DNA of 64,000 nucleotides from Methanoregula sp. PtaB.Bin085 (GTDB lineage Archaea > Halobacteriota > Methanomicrobia > Methanomicrobiales > Methanospirillaceae). Under the pieces are notes generated by a model. The model saw only the letters and a program-made list of their open reading frames with translations. It was not told the origin of the DNA and searched no databases. Both the position numbers and the translations under genes were made by a program. Below, piece by piece: positions 46,792 through 54,495 of the stretch. Every line of letters begins with the position of its first letter. The stretch's first letter is position 1. The stretch is from assembly GCF_002067035.1 (NCBI RefSeq), contig NZ_MVQB01000046.1, positions 1 through 64,000 of the forward strand, given 5' to 3'.

Positions 46792-47894
46792 CAACCGGCG
46801 GGTCAGCACCGGTGGAGACGGGCACGTCGTACCGCGACACTTTCAACACCACGATAGCAGAGACGATCGCACAGGCTGTCCGGATCATCGGGCAGGACCC
46901 GGCGCTGCTCATTCCCGGCTCGGTCATCCTCCACCACCAGAGGAAAGCGGCCGCGATACGGAAACGTCACGAGCAGCAGGGGCTCATCGTCCCGCCGGTC
47001 ATGATCCTCAGCATCACCTCGCGCTGCAACCTTGCCTGCGCCGGCTGCTACATGCATGGCAGGGGGGAGAAGCCGGCCGCGGAGATGAGCCCGGCAGTCC
47101 TTGCATCCGCTGGTGCCCAGGCCGCGGAGCTCGGCGTATCGATCATCGTGATCGCCGGCGGAGAACCGCTCGTCCGGCAGGAAGAGATCCTTGCGCTGGC
47201 AAAAGCCCATCCACGGGTACTCTTCCCGGTCTTTTCAAACGGTCTTCTGATCGACGATGCGATGGCAACAGCGATCGCAGGGTGCCGGAACATCGTGCCG
47301 GTCATCAGCTTCGAGGGATTCCGGGAGGACACCGACCGGCGCCGTGGCCACGGCGTTTTCGACCGGCTCCTCGCGGCTGCTGCCCGGCTGAAGGCACGGG
47401 ACGTCTTCTTCGGCTGCTCGGTCACGACAACGCGGGAGAACTTCCCGCGGGTGACGGACGAAGTGTTTATCCGGGAGATGCTGAAGGCCGGTGTCCGGGT
47501 CTTCACGTATGTCGAGTACGTTCCGATGCGGGACGGGACGGAAGGACTCGTCATGGCGCACGAACAGAAGAAGACCCTGCAGGTCGTGCTTGCGGACTTC
47601 AACCGGAAATTCCCGGCGCTCTTCATCGGCTTCCCCGGCGACGAGGACACGTACGGCGGGTGCCTTGCCGCGGGCCGGGGCTTCGTGCACGTCAGCCCGT
47701 CCGGCGATCTTGAGCCCTGCCCGGCAGCGCCATTTTCCGACGCAAACCTCACGAAGGTTCCGCTCGCGGAAGCGCTCCGCTCCCGGCTGCTCGGCCGGCT
47801 CCGCGAAACGCCGGAGGTTCTTGCGGAGACGGAAGGAGGCTGCGCTCTCCGGGCGAACCGGGCATGGGCAGAGGGACTGGTGGGCCGGGAGTGA
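46788..47894 (+). CDS. Radical SAM enzyme
   Basis: 368 residues. The SAM cluster motif CNLACAGC (Cys80, Cys84, Cys87) opens a partial TIM barrel, with a GGEPLVR motif (about 125-131) and FSNGLLI and SFEGFREDTDRRRGHG typical of the SPASM/Twitch-like subgroup. A C-terminal part has Cys residues around GGCLAAGRGF and LEPCPAAPF that may bind an extra cluster. The substrate is unknown. As last gene of the operon, with a flavodoxin at hand for reduction, it is the likely catalytic output. Confidence 0.88.
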   Translation: MTTGGSAPVETGTSYRDTFNTTIAETIAQAVRIIGQDPALLIPGSVILHHQRKAAAIRKRHEQQGLIVPPVMILSITSRCNLACAGCYMHGRGEKPAAEMSPAVLASAGAQAAELGVSIIVIAGGEPLVRQEEILALAKAHPRVLFPVFSNGLLIDDAMATAIAGCRNIVPVISFEGFREDTDRRRGHGVFDRLLAAAARLKARDVFFGCSVTTTRENFPRVTDEVFIREMLKAGVRVFTYVEYVPMRDGTEGLVMAHEQKKTLQVVLADFNRKFPALFIGFPGDEDTYGGCLAAGRGFVHVSPSGDLEPCPAAPFSDANLTKVPLAEALRSRLLGRLRETPEVLAETEGGCALRANRAWAEGLVGRE

Positions 47895-48237
47895 TGGGGG
47901 GATAGCGATTTACCGGTTTTCTGGAGAACTACAGGACGTTTTCACACAACGGGGGGCGTCGCATTACCTGAAAAAATTATTAAGCAGAAACCTGATGGGG
48001 ATAGTATTGGATTGTGATGGAGCCACGGGCGCTCGGGGTCTGCCGACCCTCGCCCCGTGGAGCATGGTCGTATATGGGGCATGAAAAAAATCGAAAATGG
48101 GGGTCAAGGGGGCTTGCCCCCTTGGGCTGCCTCCCCCTCTGGGGGAGAGAGGGGGTCACCCTCACAATTCCACTGAGTGTGTTATGGAGTGGTTTCTCCA
48201 GAGCAGAAAAATTATCATTCGAGAGTTGAGGTAAACC
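47895..48237. other. Intergenic region dominated by a repeat of family II
   Basis: About 340 bases between same-strand genes. The repeat copy at 48011-48177 takes up half; the remainder is AT-rich and holds no gene. It should include the terminator of the redox operon and the promoter of the following flavodoxin gene. Confidence 0.5.
48011..48177 (-). repeat. Dispersed repeat family II, full copy (minus orientation)
   Basis: 167 bases. On the minus strand it reads from CTCAGTGGAATT through GGTGACCCCCTCTC, GCAAGCCCCCTTGACCCC and GCTCCACGGGGCGAGGGTC to CCCGTGGCTCCATCACAAT, mirroring 18297-18464. Orientation is opposite to that copy. It lies between two same-strand genes. Confidence 0.8.
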
Positions 48238-48759
48238 ATGAATCAACCTGAAAATAATCCGGAAACTCCACAATCGGTAAAATCACTCGTGATCGTGTTC
48301 TCATACCATCACGGGAACACGGAGAAGATAGCACGAACGATGGCGAATGTCCTTGATGCAGAAGTAAAAACACCGGACCAGGTTTTCCCGGAAAAACTCC
48401 GGGAGTACGACCTGATCGGGTTCGGCTCGGGGATTTACAGCGCGACCTTCGGCCCGGCAATCCTCACTCTTGCCGACCGGCTTTCCTCTGCTGCAGGGAA
48501 GAAGGCCTTTCTCTTTTCGACCTACGGGGCACCGGCATTTGCGGTAACCCGGAGTTTCGTTGCAGACAACCACGCAGAGATGCGGGAAAAGCTGCAGCTG
48601 AAGGGGTACACGGTCATTGGTGAATTCGGCTGTGCCGGGTGGAACACGAACAGTTTCCTGAAATATTTCGGCGGAATCAACAGGGGACGGCCGGATGCGG
48701 ACGACCTGCGGAATGCGGAGATGTTCGCCCGGGAGATGCTGAAAAAAGCCCGCGGGTGA
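48238..48759 (+). CDS. Flavodoxin family protein
   Basis: 173 residues. FMN-binding loop FSYHHGNTEKIARTM near residue 20, then GFGSGIYSATFGPAIL and FSTYGAPAFA loops. A short hydrophilic N-terminus (about 15 residues) precedes the domain. It differs from the flavodoxin of the operon upstream and is separated from it by a repeat, so membership in the same transcript is doubtful. The start has GAGGTAA upstream. Confidence 0.88.
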   Translation: MNQPENNPETPQSVKSLVIVFSYHHGNTEKIARTMANVLDAEVKTPDQVFPEKLREYDLIGFGSGIYSATFGPAILTLADRLSSAAGKKAFLFSTYGAPAFAVTRSFVADNHAEMREKLQLKGYTVIGEFGCAGWNTNSFLKYFGGINRGRPDADDLRNAEMFAREMLKKARG

Positions 48760-48806
48760 CGGCAGAAATCGTTTCGCCGGCCCCCGCCTGATAATGCTGA
48801 ACCGGT

Positions 48807-49151
48807 TTACCCGTCCTTTTTCAGGTGTTTCAGGGCCTTTTCCCGCGTCTTGCAGATGGTGAAGATCTTCAGGAATCCTGCGATCTCAAAAACATATTCA
48901 ACATGCGAGTTGAGGGACGAGAAAACGACGGTGCCTCCTCCGTCTTTCATGGTATGCAGGGTTTTCACCAGTACCCGCATCCCGGCGCTCGAGATATAGT
49001 CGGTTCCTGAAAAATCGAAGAGGAGCCGGTCCGGGTGCCGGCCGATGACCGGTTTAAGGTCCTTTTCAACGGCCGGAGCGCTGTCGGTATCGAACCGCCG
49101 GGGCAGCGTGACGACAGTCGTTCCTTCGATAATCGTGATTTCTGCGCTCAT
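48807..49151 (-). CDS. STAS domain protein (anti-anti-sigma factor type)
   Basis: 114 residues from ATG 49151. It is a single STAS domain with the conserved phosphorylatable Ser in TDYISSAGMRVL (about residue 56-57). Such proteins act in partner-switching; archaea lack sigma factors, so it must interact with other partners. It stands alone on the minus strand, with the PreA-like gene downstream promoter about 90 bases away. Confidence 0.85.
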   Translation of the reverse strand: MSAEITIIEGTTVVTLPRRFDTDSAPAVEKDLKPVIGRHPDRLLFDFSGTDYISSAGMRVLVKTLHTMKDGGGTVVFSSLNSHVEYVFEIAGFLKIFTICKTREKALKHLKKDG

Positions 49152-49236
49152 CACATCTCCGAAATCCCTTATCAGGTATGATGATGCCGGTCCAGAAAAT
49201 AGATTGCGGTTCTATACCGCGGGACAGGTGTTCCCT

Positions 49237-50439
49237 TCACTGATCTTCCAGCGCCCCGAGCGCCCCGGACGGGCAGACGAGGATACACAGCCCGCACCCG
49301 TCGCATGCTGCCGGGTCGATGATCGGCTTCTTCTTCACGAGCCGGATGGCCCCGTATCCTCCGTCCCGGCATGCAACTACGCACCTGCCGCACCCGTCGC
49401 ACTTTTTGGCATCGGTGATCACCGGCCGGATCCGAACATCCCGGCTGAGGGACTGATGGGCAGTGAGCTGCCGTAGCCCCAGCCCGCGGAGTTCATCGGG
49501 CGAGGAGAACCCTTTCCAAGCAAGGTAGGATACAAGCCCCCTGTTCATCTCCTTCACGATGCCGTACCCGTTCCACATCACGGCCGTGCAGACCTGTACT
49601 GCGGACGCGCCGAGCAGCAGGTACTCCACGGCATCCTGCCAGGTGCTGACGCCGCCGATCCCCATAACCGGCAGATCAATGCACCCGGCAATGGCGGCAA
49701 CGCGCCCGAGGCCTATAGGCTTGATCGCCGGTCCGGAATAGCCGCCATGCGTGGACATCCCGTCCACGGACGGGTGCGGTCCGAAAGTCTCGATGTCGAC
49801 CCCGCAGAGAGACTGGACGCTGTTGATGGCGGAGATGCCCGCAGCCCCGCCGGCTGCCGCAGCCTTTGCAGGGAGCGTGATGTCCGTGATGTTCGGCGTC
49901 ATCTTGACGTACACCGGGACCTTCACCGACTTCACAACGCTCCGGGTGAGCTGGTTTACCAGCGGCGGGTTCTGGCCGATGGCAGCGCCGACACCGGCCT
50001 CCGGCATGCCGTGCGGGCACGAGACGTTCAGCTCGATGGCATCGCAGCCGGCATCCTGTACGGTCCCGGCAAGCTCCTGCCAGCTTTTTGGATCCGGGTC
50101 GCCCATGATACTGGCAATGAGGATCCGGTCGGGGAACTCCTCCCGGATCTGCCCGATCCCGGCCTCCCAGTACGAGACGCTCTTTTTGCTGAGCAGCTCG
50201 ATATTCTCAAACCCCAGGAGTTCCCCGCCTGCGCCCTTCCATGCAGCGAACCGCGGGGAAACATCCCGGATCGCCATGCCGTCCGGGTGGATGGTCTTGA
50301 TGACCGCCCCGCCCCAGCCGGCCCGGAATCCCCGGAGGATATGCTCCACGGAAGCGGTCGGGGGAGCGGAGGCGAGCATGAACGGGTTCTTCAGCGTGAG
50401 TTTCCCGAGGGTCGTGGTGAGATCCGACTGGTCGGTCAT
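49237..50439 (-). CDS. PreA-like dihydropyrimidine dehydrogenase / DHOD family protein with ferredoxin domain
   Basis: 400 residues from ATG 50439 (the frame runs further upstream). An FMN barrel of dihydroorotate dehydrogenase type includes APPTASVEHILRGF, ELNVSCPHGMPEAGVGAAIGQ (read in two parts) and GIGGVSTWQDAVEYLLLGASAVQVCT. Two C-terminal 4Fe-4S motifs follow: CDGCGRCVVACRDGG and CDGCGLCILVCPSGA. It may act in pyrimidine reduction or in another ferredoxin-linked reaction; no partner PreT gene is nearby. Confidence 0.85.
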   Translation of the reverse strand: MTDQSDLTTTLGKLTLKNPFMLASAPPTASVEHILRGFRAGWGGAVIKTIHPDGMAIRDVSPRFAAWKGAGGELLGFENIELLSKKSVSYWEAGIGQIREEFPDRILIASIMGDPDPKSWQELAGTVQDAGCDAIELNVSCPHGMPEAGVGAAIGQNPPLVNQLTRSVVKSVKVPVYVKMTPNITDITLPAKAAAAGGAAGISAINSVQSLCGVDIETFGPHPSVDGMSTHGGYSGPAIKPIGLGRVAAIAGCIDLPVMGIGGVSTWQDAVEYLLLGASAVQVCTAVMWNGYGIVKEMNRGLVSYLAWKGFSSPDELRGLGLRQLTAHQSLSRDVRIRPVITDAKKCDGCGRCVVACRDGGYGAIRLVKKKPIIDPAACDGCGLCILVCPSGALGALEDQ

Positions 50440-50584
50440 GGTGGTTCTCCTGTTCCGGATGGTTCTTCCCGGCCGATAAAACGATGGTGCAGCCCGCCGG
50501 AACCATGCCGCGGGCTGTACCTCCCGCCCCCGCACCGATACGTCACGCTCAAATACACCTGCGGTCAACAACTCCCCGGTATAC

Positions 50585-51034
50585 ATGGTGGCAGCAGGAC
50601 CGGACATCGTTGTCCGCGAGCTGAAGAAGGACGAGTTCTCCCTCGCGGAGAAGTTATGGGAGGAGTACCGCGGCCAGAAGAACGACATGCCCGAGGAGCG
50701 GGTCTTCGGGGTGTTCGAAAACGGCATCCTCGCCGCAACCGCCCGGTGCACCCGGCACCCGGACGGCCTGGAGATGGACTGCGTGTTCTCAAGCGAGCGG
50801 TTCCGCGGGAAGGGCTATGCCCGGCGCGCCGTGCAGGCGCTGATCGATGCCTGCGGGAAGGAGCGGATCTTCATCCACTCGACAATCACCCTCATCTCCT
50901 TCTACAGGACCTTCGGGTTCGTCCCGATCCCGGAGGACAAGCTTCCGCGGACCATCCGCGAGCGGTTCCTTTTCTGTTTTGGCGAGATGGAGGGCTGTAA
51001 TGTCTGCCCGATGACGCGGGCCGGGAGCGGGTGA
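50585..51034 (+). CDS. GNAT family N-acetyltransferase
   Basis: 149 residues. The CoA loop SSERFRGKGYARRAV (R-x-G-K-G-x-A pattern), preceded by LEMDCVFSSE, and the fold-closing ISFYRTFGFVP segment indicate a GNAT enzyme. Substrate unknown. Divergent from the PreA-like gene by 145 bases. Confidence 0.82.
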   Translation: MVAAGPDIVVRELKKDEFSLAEKLWEEYRGQKNDMPEERVFGVFENGILAATARCTRHPDGLEMDCVFSSERFRGKGYARRAVQALIDACGKERIFIHSTITLISFYRTFGFVPIPEDKLPRTIRERFLFCFGEMEGCNVCPMTRAGSG

Positions 51035-51046
51035 AGGGGACAGCCT

Positions 51047-51196
51047 TCATTGCCGCGGCGGTACTGTCCTTCTGCGTACGTTTTTTACGCAGGTTCCCGC
51101 GGCAGGTGCCGGGTCGGGAGAGACGCACCCGGCAAAGAGGAGGAGCAGTGCAAGGACGAGGAGTGCAGGAAGGATCCTCGGGTCCACAGGTGGCAT
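51047..51196 (-). CDS. Possible small lipoprotein
   Basis: 49 residues from ATG 51196. A hydrophobic segment (LPALLVLALLLLFAGC) ends in a lipobox-like FAGC, followed by a short Pro/Ala and basic tail. The length and the absence of any conserved part leave doubt, but such small lipoproteins occur. It lies in the gap after the GNAT gene. Confidence 0.35.
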   Translation of the reverse strand: MPPVDPRILPALLVLALLLLFAGCVSPDPAPAAGTCVKNVRRRTVPPRQ

Positions 51197-51290
51197 GCAA
51201 CGGGCGACAATATGAGCATGCTGACTCATGACCGGGAAAAACTACAAATAGCCGGCGCAACGATGCACACGCAAGGCAAGGTGATGGTCC

Positions 51291-51443
51291 ATGTGTTCTC
51301 CGGTCGGCCCGCTCAGTATCGAACTGGGCGAGATCACGTTCTACAAATACCGGTGCAACGACTGCGGAAGGGAGTACAAGAGCACGGGAAAGCAGCATTC
51401 GATCTGCCCGGACTGCAAGTCTGAGAATGTTGAAAAGGTGTGA
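51291..51443 (+). CDS. Small zinc-ribbon protein
   Basis: 50 residues. Two Cys pairs, YRCNDCGREYKS and SICPDCKSENVEKV, form a zinc ribbon of the kind found in small archaeal proteins and rubredoxin-like/FmdB-like sequences. ATG at 51291 follows AAGGTGAT at a good distance; it ends in TGA at 51441-51443. It is easily missed because of its size. Role unknown; such ribbons often bind nucleic acid or proteins. Confidence 0.7.
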   Translation: MCSPVGPLSIELGEITFYKYRCNDCGREYKSTGKQHSICPDCKSENVEKV

Positions 51444-51530
51444 CAGGGGTATCCCGAATCCTCCTGCCCTGGTTACTTTCCTGCCGCATCCCGATCCCTT
51501 TTAATACCGGACTCCGAGATCCTAAGCACC

Positions 51531-53477
51531 GTGACAGAATTCGAGCTCGTCTCCAGCTTCGCCCCCGCCGGCTCGCAACCCGAAGCGATCAGGGAACTGA
51601 TCGCGGGGCTTGAGGATGACAAGCAGTACCAGACCCTGCTCGGCGTCACCGGCTCGGGCAAGACCTTCACGATGGCAAACGTGATACAGGCAGCGCAGAA
51701 GCCCACGCTCGTGCTCGCCCACAACAAGACGCTCGCCGCCCAGCTCTACTCGGAGTTCTGCGACTTCTTCCCCAGAAACCGCGTGGAATACTTCGTCTCC
51801 TACTACGACTACTACCAGCCCGAGTCCTACATTCCCGCAAAGGACCAGTACATCGAGAAGGACTCTGCCATCAACCCGAAGATCGAGATGCTCCGGCTCT
51901 CGGCCACCGCCTCGCTCTCGTTCCGGCCCGACACCATCGTGGTCGCCAGCGTCTCCTGCATCTACGGCCTTGGCAACCCCGAGAACTTCCGGAACATGGG
52001 GTTCGAGCTCTCGGTCGGCCAGAAGATCTCGCGGAACGAGATCATGAGCCGGCTGCTCGACATCCTCTTCGAGCGCAATGATCTCGAGCTGATGCCCGGC
52101 CGCTTCCGGGTCAAGGGCGACATCATCGACATCATCCCCGGGTACTTCAACGACATCATCCGGATTGAGATGTTCGGGGACGAGATCGAGCGGATCCGCG
52201 AGGTGGACAAGAACACCGGCGCAAAGAAAGAGGAGATGAAGTACTTCTACGTGTATCCCGCCCGGCACTTCGTTACGCCCGAGAGCGCACGGAAATCCGC
52301 AATCGCCTCCATTGAGAAGGAACTTGCCGAGGTGCTCCCGACACTTGGGCTGATCGAGGCCCACCGGCTTGAGCAGCGGACGCGGTACGACCTCGAGATG
52401 ATCGCAGAGACCGGCTCCTGCAAGGGGATCGAGAACTATTCCCGGCACTTTGACGGGAGGAAGGCCGGCGAGAAGCCGTACTGCCTGCTCGACTACTTCC
52501 CGGACGACTTTTTGATGATCATTGACGAGAGCCACCAGATGATCCCGCAGCTCCACGGGATGTACAACGGCGACCGCTCGCGCAAGAAGGCGCTTGTTGA
52601 CTACGGCTTCCGGCTGCCGAGCGCGTATGACAACCGGCCGCTGAAGTTCCACGAGTTCGAGCAGTATATGAACCGCGTGATCTTCGTCTCGGCAACCCCC
52701 GGCGAGTACGAGCTGAAGAAGTCGGGCAAGGCGGTTGAGCAGATCATCCGGCCCACGGGCCTGGTGGATCCCGGTGTCGAGGTCCGGCCGATCGACGGCC
52801 AGATCGAGGATGTTATCCGCGAGGTGCAGGCAACCATCGCCCGCGGCGACCGTGCCCTTGTCACCACGCTGACCAAGAAACTCGCCGAGGAGCTCTCCGA
52901 GTTCCTTGCCGACCGGAAGATCCGGACGCGGTACCTCCACTCCGAGATCGAGACGCTGGAACGAAGCGAGATCATCCGGCAGCTCCGGCTCGGGAAGTTC
53001 GACGTGCTGGTCGGGATCAACCTGCTCCGCGAAGGCCTCGACATTCCCGAGGTCGGGTTCATCGGGATCCTGGACGCGGACAAGGAAGGATTCCTCCGCG
53101 ACGCCCGGAGCCTGATCCAGATCATCGGCCGGGCAGCCCGGAACGTGCACGCGAAGGTCGTGCTCTACGGCGACACCATGACCGACTCCATGAAGCGGGC
53201 GCTGGCCGAGACCAGGCGCCGGCGCGACATGCAGATCGCGTTCAACAAAAAGCACGGGATCATCCCTCAGACCATCATCAAGCCGGTCAAGGAGAAGGAG
53301 GTCGATCTCAGGGACACGAAGCATGTACCGAAGACCGAGATCCCGAACGTGGTGATCGAGCTCGAGAAGCAGATGCAGGACGCTGCCGAGAACCTGGACT
53401 TCGAGCGGGCCATCGCGCTCCGCGACCAGATCCGGAAACTGAACGACCGGCTGGCAGAAGCGGGGAAGCGGCGGTAA
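51531..53477 (+). CDS. uvrB: Excinuclease ABC subunit B
   Basis: 648 residues, starting at GTG 51531 about 25 bases after a TATA-like TTTTAATACC. Helicase motif I reads GVTGSGKTFTMANVI; the beta-hairpin SYYDYYQPE and the DESHQM motif follow. The C-terminal UVR domain (EKQMQDAAENLDFERAI) contacts UvrC. UvrB loads at DNA damage and positions UvrC. Bacterial-type UvrABC in some methanogens is an old transfer. UvrA and UvrC are not in this window. Confidence 0.96.
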   Translation: MTEFELVSSFAPAGSQPEAIRELIAGLEDDKQYQTLLGVTGSGKTFTMANVIQAAQKPTLVLAHNKTLAAQLYSEFCDFFPRNRVEYFVSYYDYYQPESYIPAKDQYIEKDSAINPKIEMLRLSATASLSFRPDTIVVASVSCIYGLGNPENFRNMGFELSVGQKISRNEIMSRLLDILFERNDLELMPGRFRVKGDIIDIIPGYFNDIIRIEMFGDEIERIREVDKNTGAKKEEMKYFYVYPARHFVTPESARKSAIASIEKELAEVLPTLGLIEAHRLEQRTRYDLEMIAETGSCKGIENYSRHFDGRKAGEKPYCLLDYFPDDFLMIIDESHQMIPQLHGMYNGDRSRKKALVDYGFRLPSAYDNRPLKFHEFEQYMNRVIFVSATPGEYELKKSGKAVEQIIRPTGLVDPGVEVRPIDGQIEDVIREVQATIARGDRALVTTLTKKLAEELSEFLADRKIRTRYLHSEIETLERSEIIRQLRLGKFDVLVGINLLREGLDIPEVGFIGILDADKEGFLRDARSLIQIIGRAARNVHAKVVLYGDTMTDSMKRALAETRRRRDMQIAFNKKHGIIPQTIIKPVKEKEVDLRDTKHVPKTEIPNVVIELEKQMQDAAENLDFERAIALRDQIRKLNDRLAEAGKRR

Positions 53478-53592
53478 CCCGGTGGCAGCAGGCAGTTACC
53501 CCCCGGATGCGATCGGTTTTTCCTGAAACCCGCGAATCATTTTTCCGGAAAAATTTCGCATGATTTATTCATGATGAGAACAGATTTTCATC

Positions 53593-54204
53593 ATGTACCA
53601 GGAGATCTCCGGCCTTCTCTTTCATCCTGACGGCTTTTTTGCCCGGAAACAGAATGAGGAGATTCACCTCCTTATCCCGGCAGTCATTGTCGGTATCGGC
53701 AGCATCGTGACCTTCCTGTCACCGGTTCTGGAAGTGGCTGTCACCCGGGGCGACATCAGCGGTTTTTTCGGGCAGCCCACAGCAGCCCTGTACTTCCTCC
53801 TGCTCCCGTTCGCTCTCTGGCTCGTGATGGCAGCAGTCCTCTATGTTGTCAGCCGGCTCCTCGGCGGTACCGGATCGTTTCCTGCAACCCTGCAGAACAC
53901 CGGGTACGGGTATCTCCCGCAGACCCTCCTGTCCCCGTTCATCCTGATCAATGGAATTGCCCGGCCATGGATTGCGGGCATGCAGCCTTCGATATTCCTG
54001 ACGGTGCTTGTGGCAATTCTTGGTGCCGGCCTTTTCCTCGGGGTATTCTGGAGTGCCGCCCTCTGGACATCTGCAATGGAAAAAACTCACGGAATTTCCC
54101 GTGGCAGAGCCATTGCAGGGCCGGCGCTTGTCGTACTATTTTCCCTGCTTCCGCTGGTCCTGGTTATTCTTTCCGAGAGTGCTGTCCGCGTTCCTCCGCT
54201 ATAG
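53593..54204 (+). CDS. Yip1-like membrane protein
   Basis: 203 residues with five to six membrane helices. The opening MYQEISGLLFHPDGFFA, where a soluble N-terminus leads into the first helix, and the general layout resemble the Yip1 domain of archaeal and bacterial membrane proteins. The second half has LLSPFILINGIARPWIAGM between helices. No function is assigned. Confidence 0.65.
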   Translation: MYQEISGLLFHPDGFFARKQNEEIHLLIPAVIVGIGSIVTFLSPVLEVAVTRGDISGFFGQPTAALYFLLLPFALWLVMAAVLYVVSRLLGGTGSFPATLQNTGYGYLPQTLLSPFILINGIARPWIAGMQPSIFLTVLVAILGAGLFLGVFWSAALWTSAMEKTHGISRGRAIAGPALVVLFSLLPLVLVILSESAVRVPPL

Positions 54205-54264
54205 ATTCATGCCTGCACACTGTTCGACCGGTGGATTTTCTATCCCACACTTCAGAGTAACAAC

Positions 54265-54419
54265 GATGGGGGCTGATGCCCCCATACCCCAATTATGATG
54301 TGTGCCGCCGCCCCCGCGGGGGCGCTCCCGCGGCGGCCTTTAATTACCGGTTTCCCGGGACCTGCTCTGGCCCCGCCGTGCCCCGTGAGGGGCCCTCAGG
54401 CGGGGAGCCCTCATAATCA
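54265..54419 (-). repeat. Dispersed GC-rich repeat family I, copy 6
   Basis: Complete copy in inverted orientation: GATGGGGGCTGATGCCCCCA, then GCCGCCGCCCCCGCGGGGGC with GCTCCCGCGGCGGCC, TTACCGGTTTCCCGGGACC, TGCTCTGGCCCCGCCGTGCC, CCGTGAGGGGCCCTCAGGCG and GGGAGCCCTCATAATCA. It lies between convergent genes, 61 bases past the Yip1-like stop. It shows all modules in one place and is the best reference copy. Confidence 0.85.
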
Positions 54420-54495
54420 CACTGGTGAGAACAGCCGGATACTATCGTGTTTTCTCTCTCTCAAAAAGGATTTTACAGATACGAATACCAAAAAA

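Noticed and set aside
14401-54419. CRISPR array from the scattered repeats
   Set aside because: Copies are kilobases apart, unequal and modular; there is no regular spacer pattern and no cas gene.
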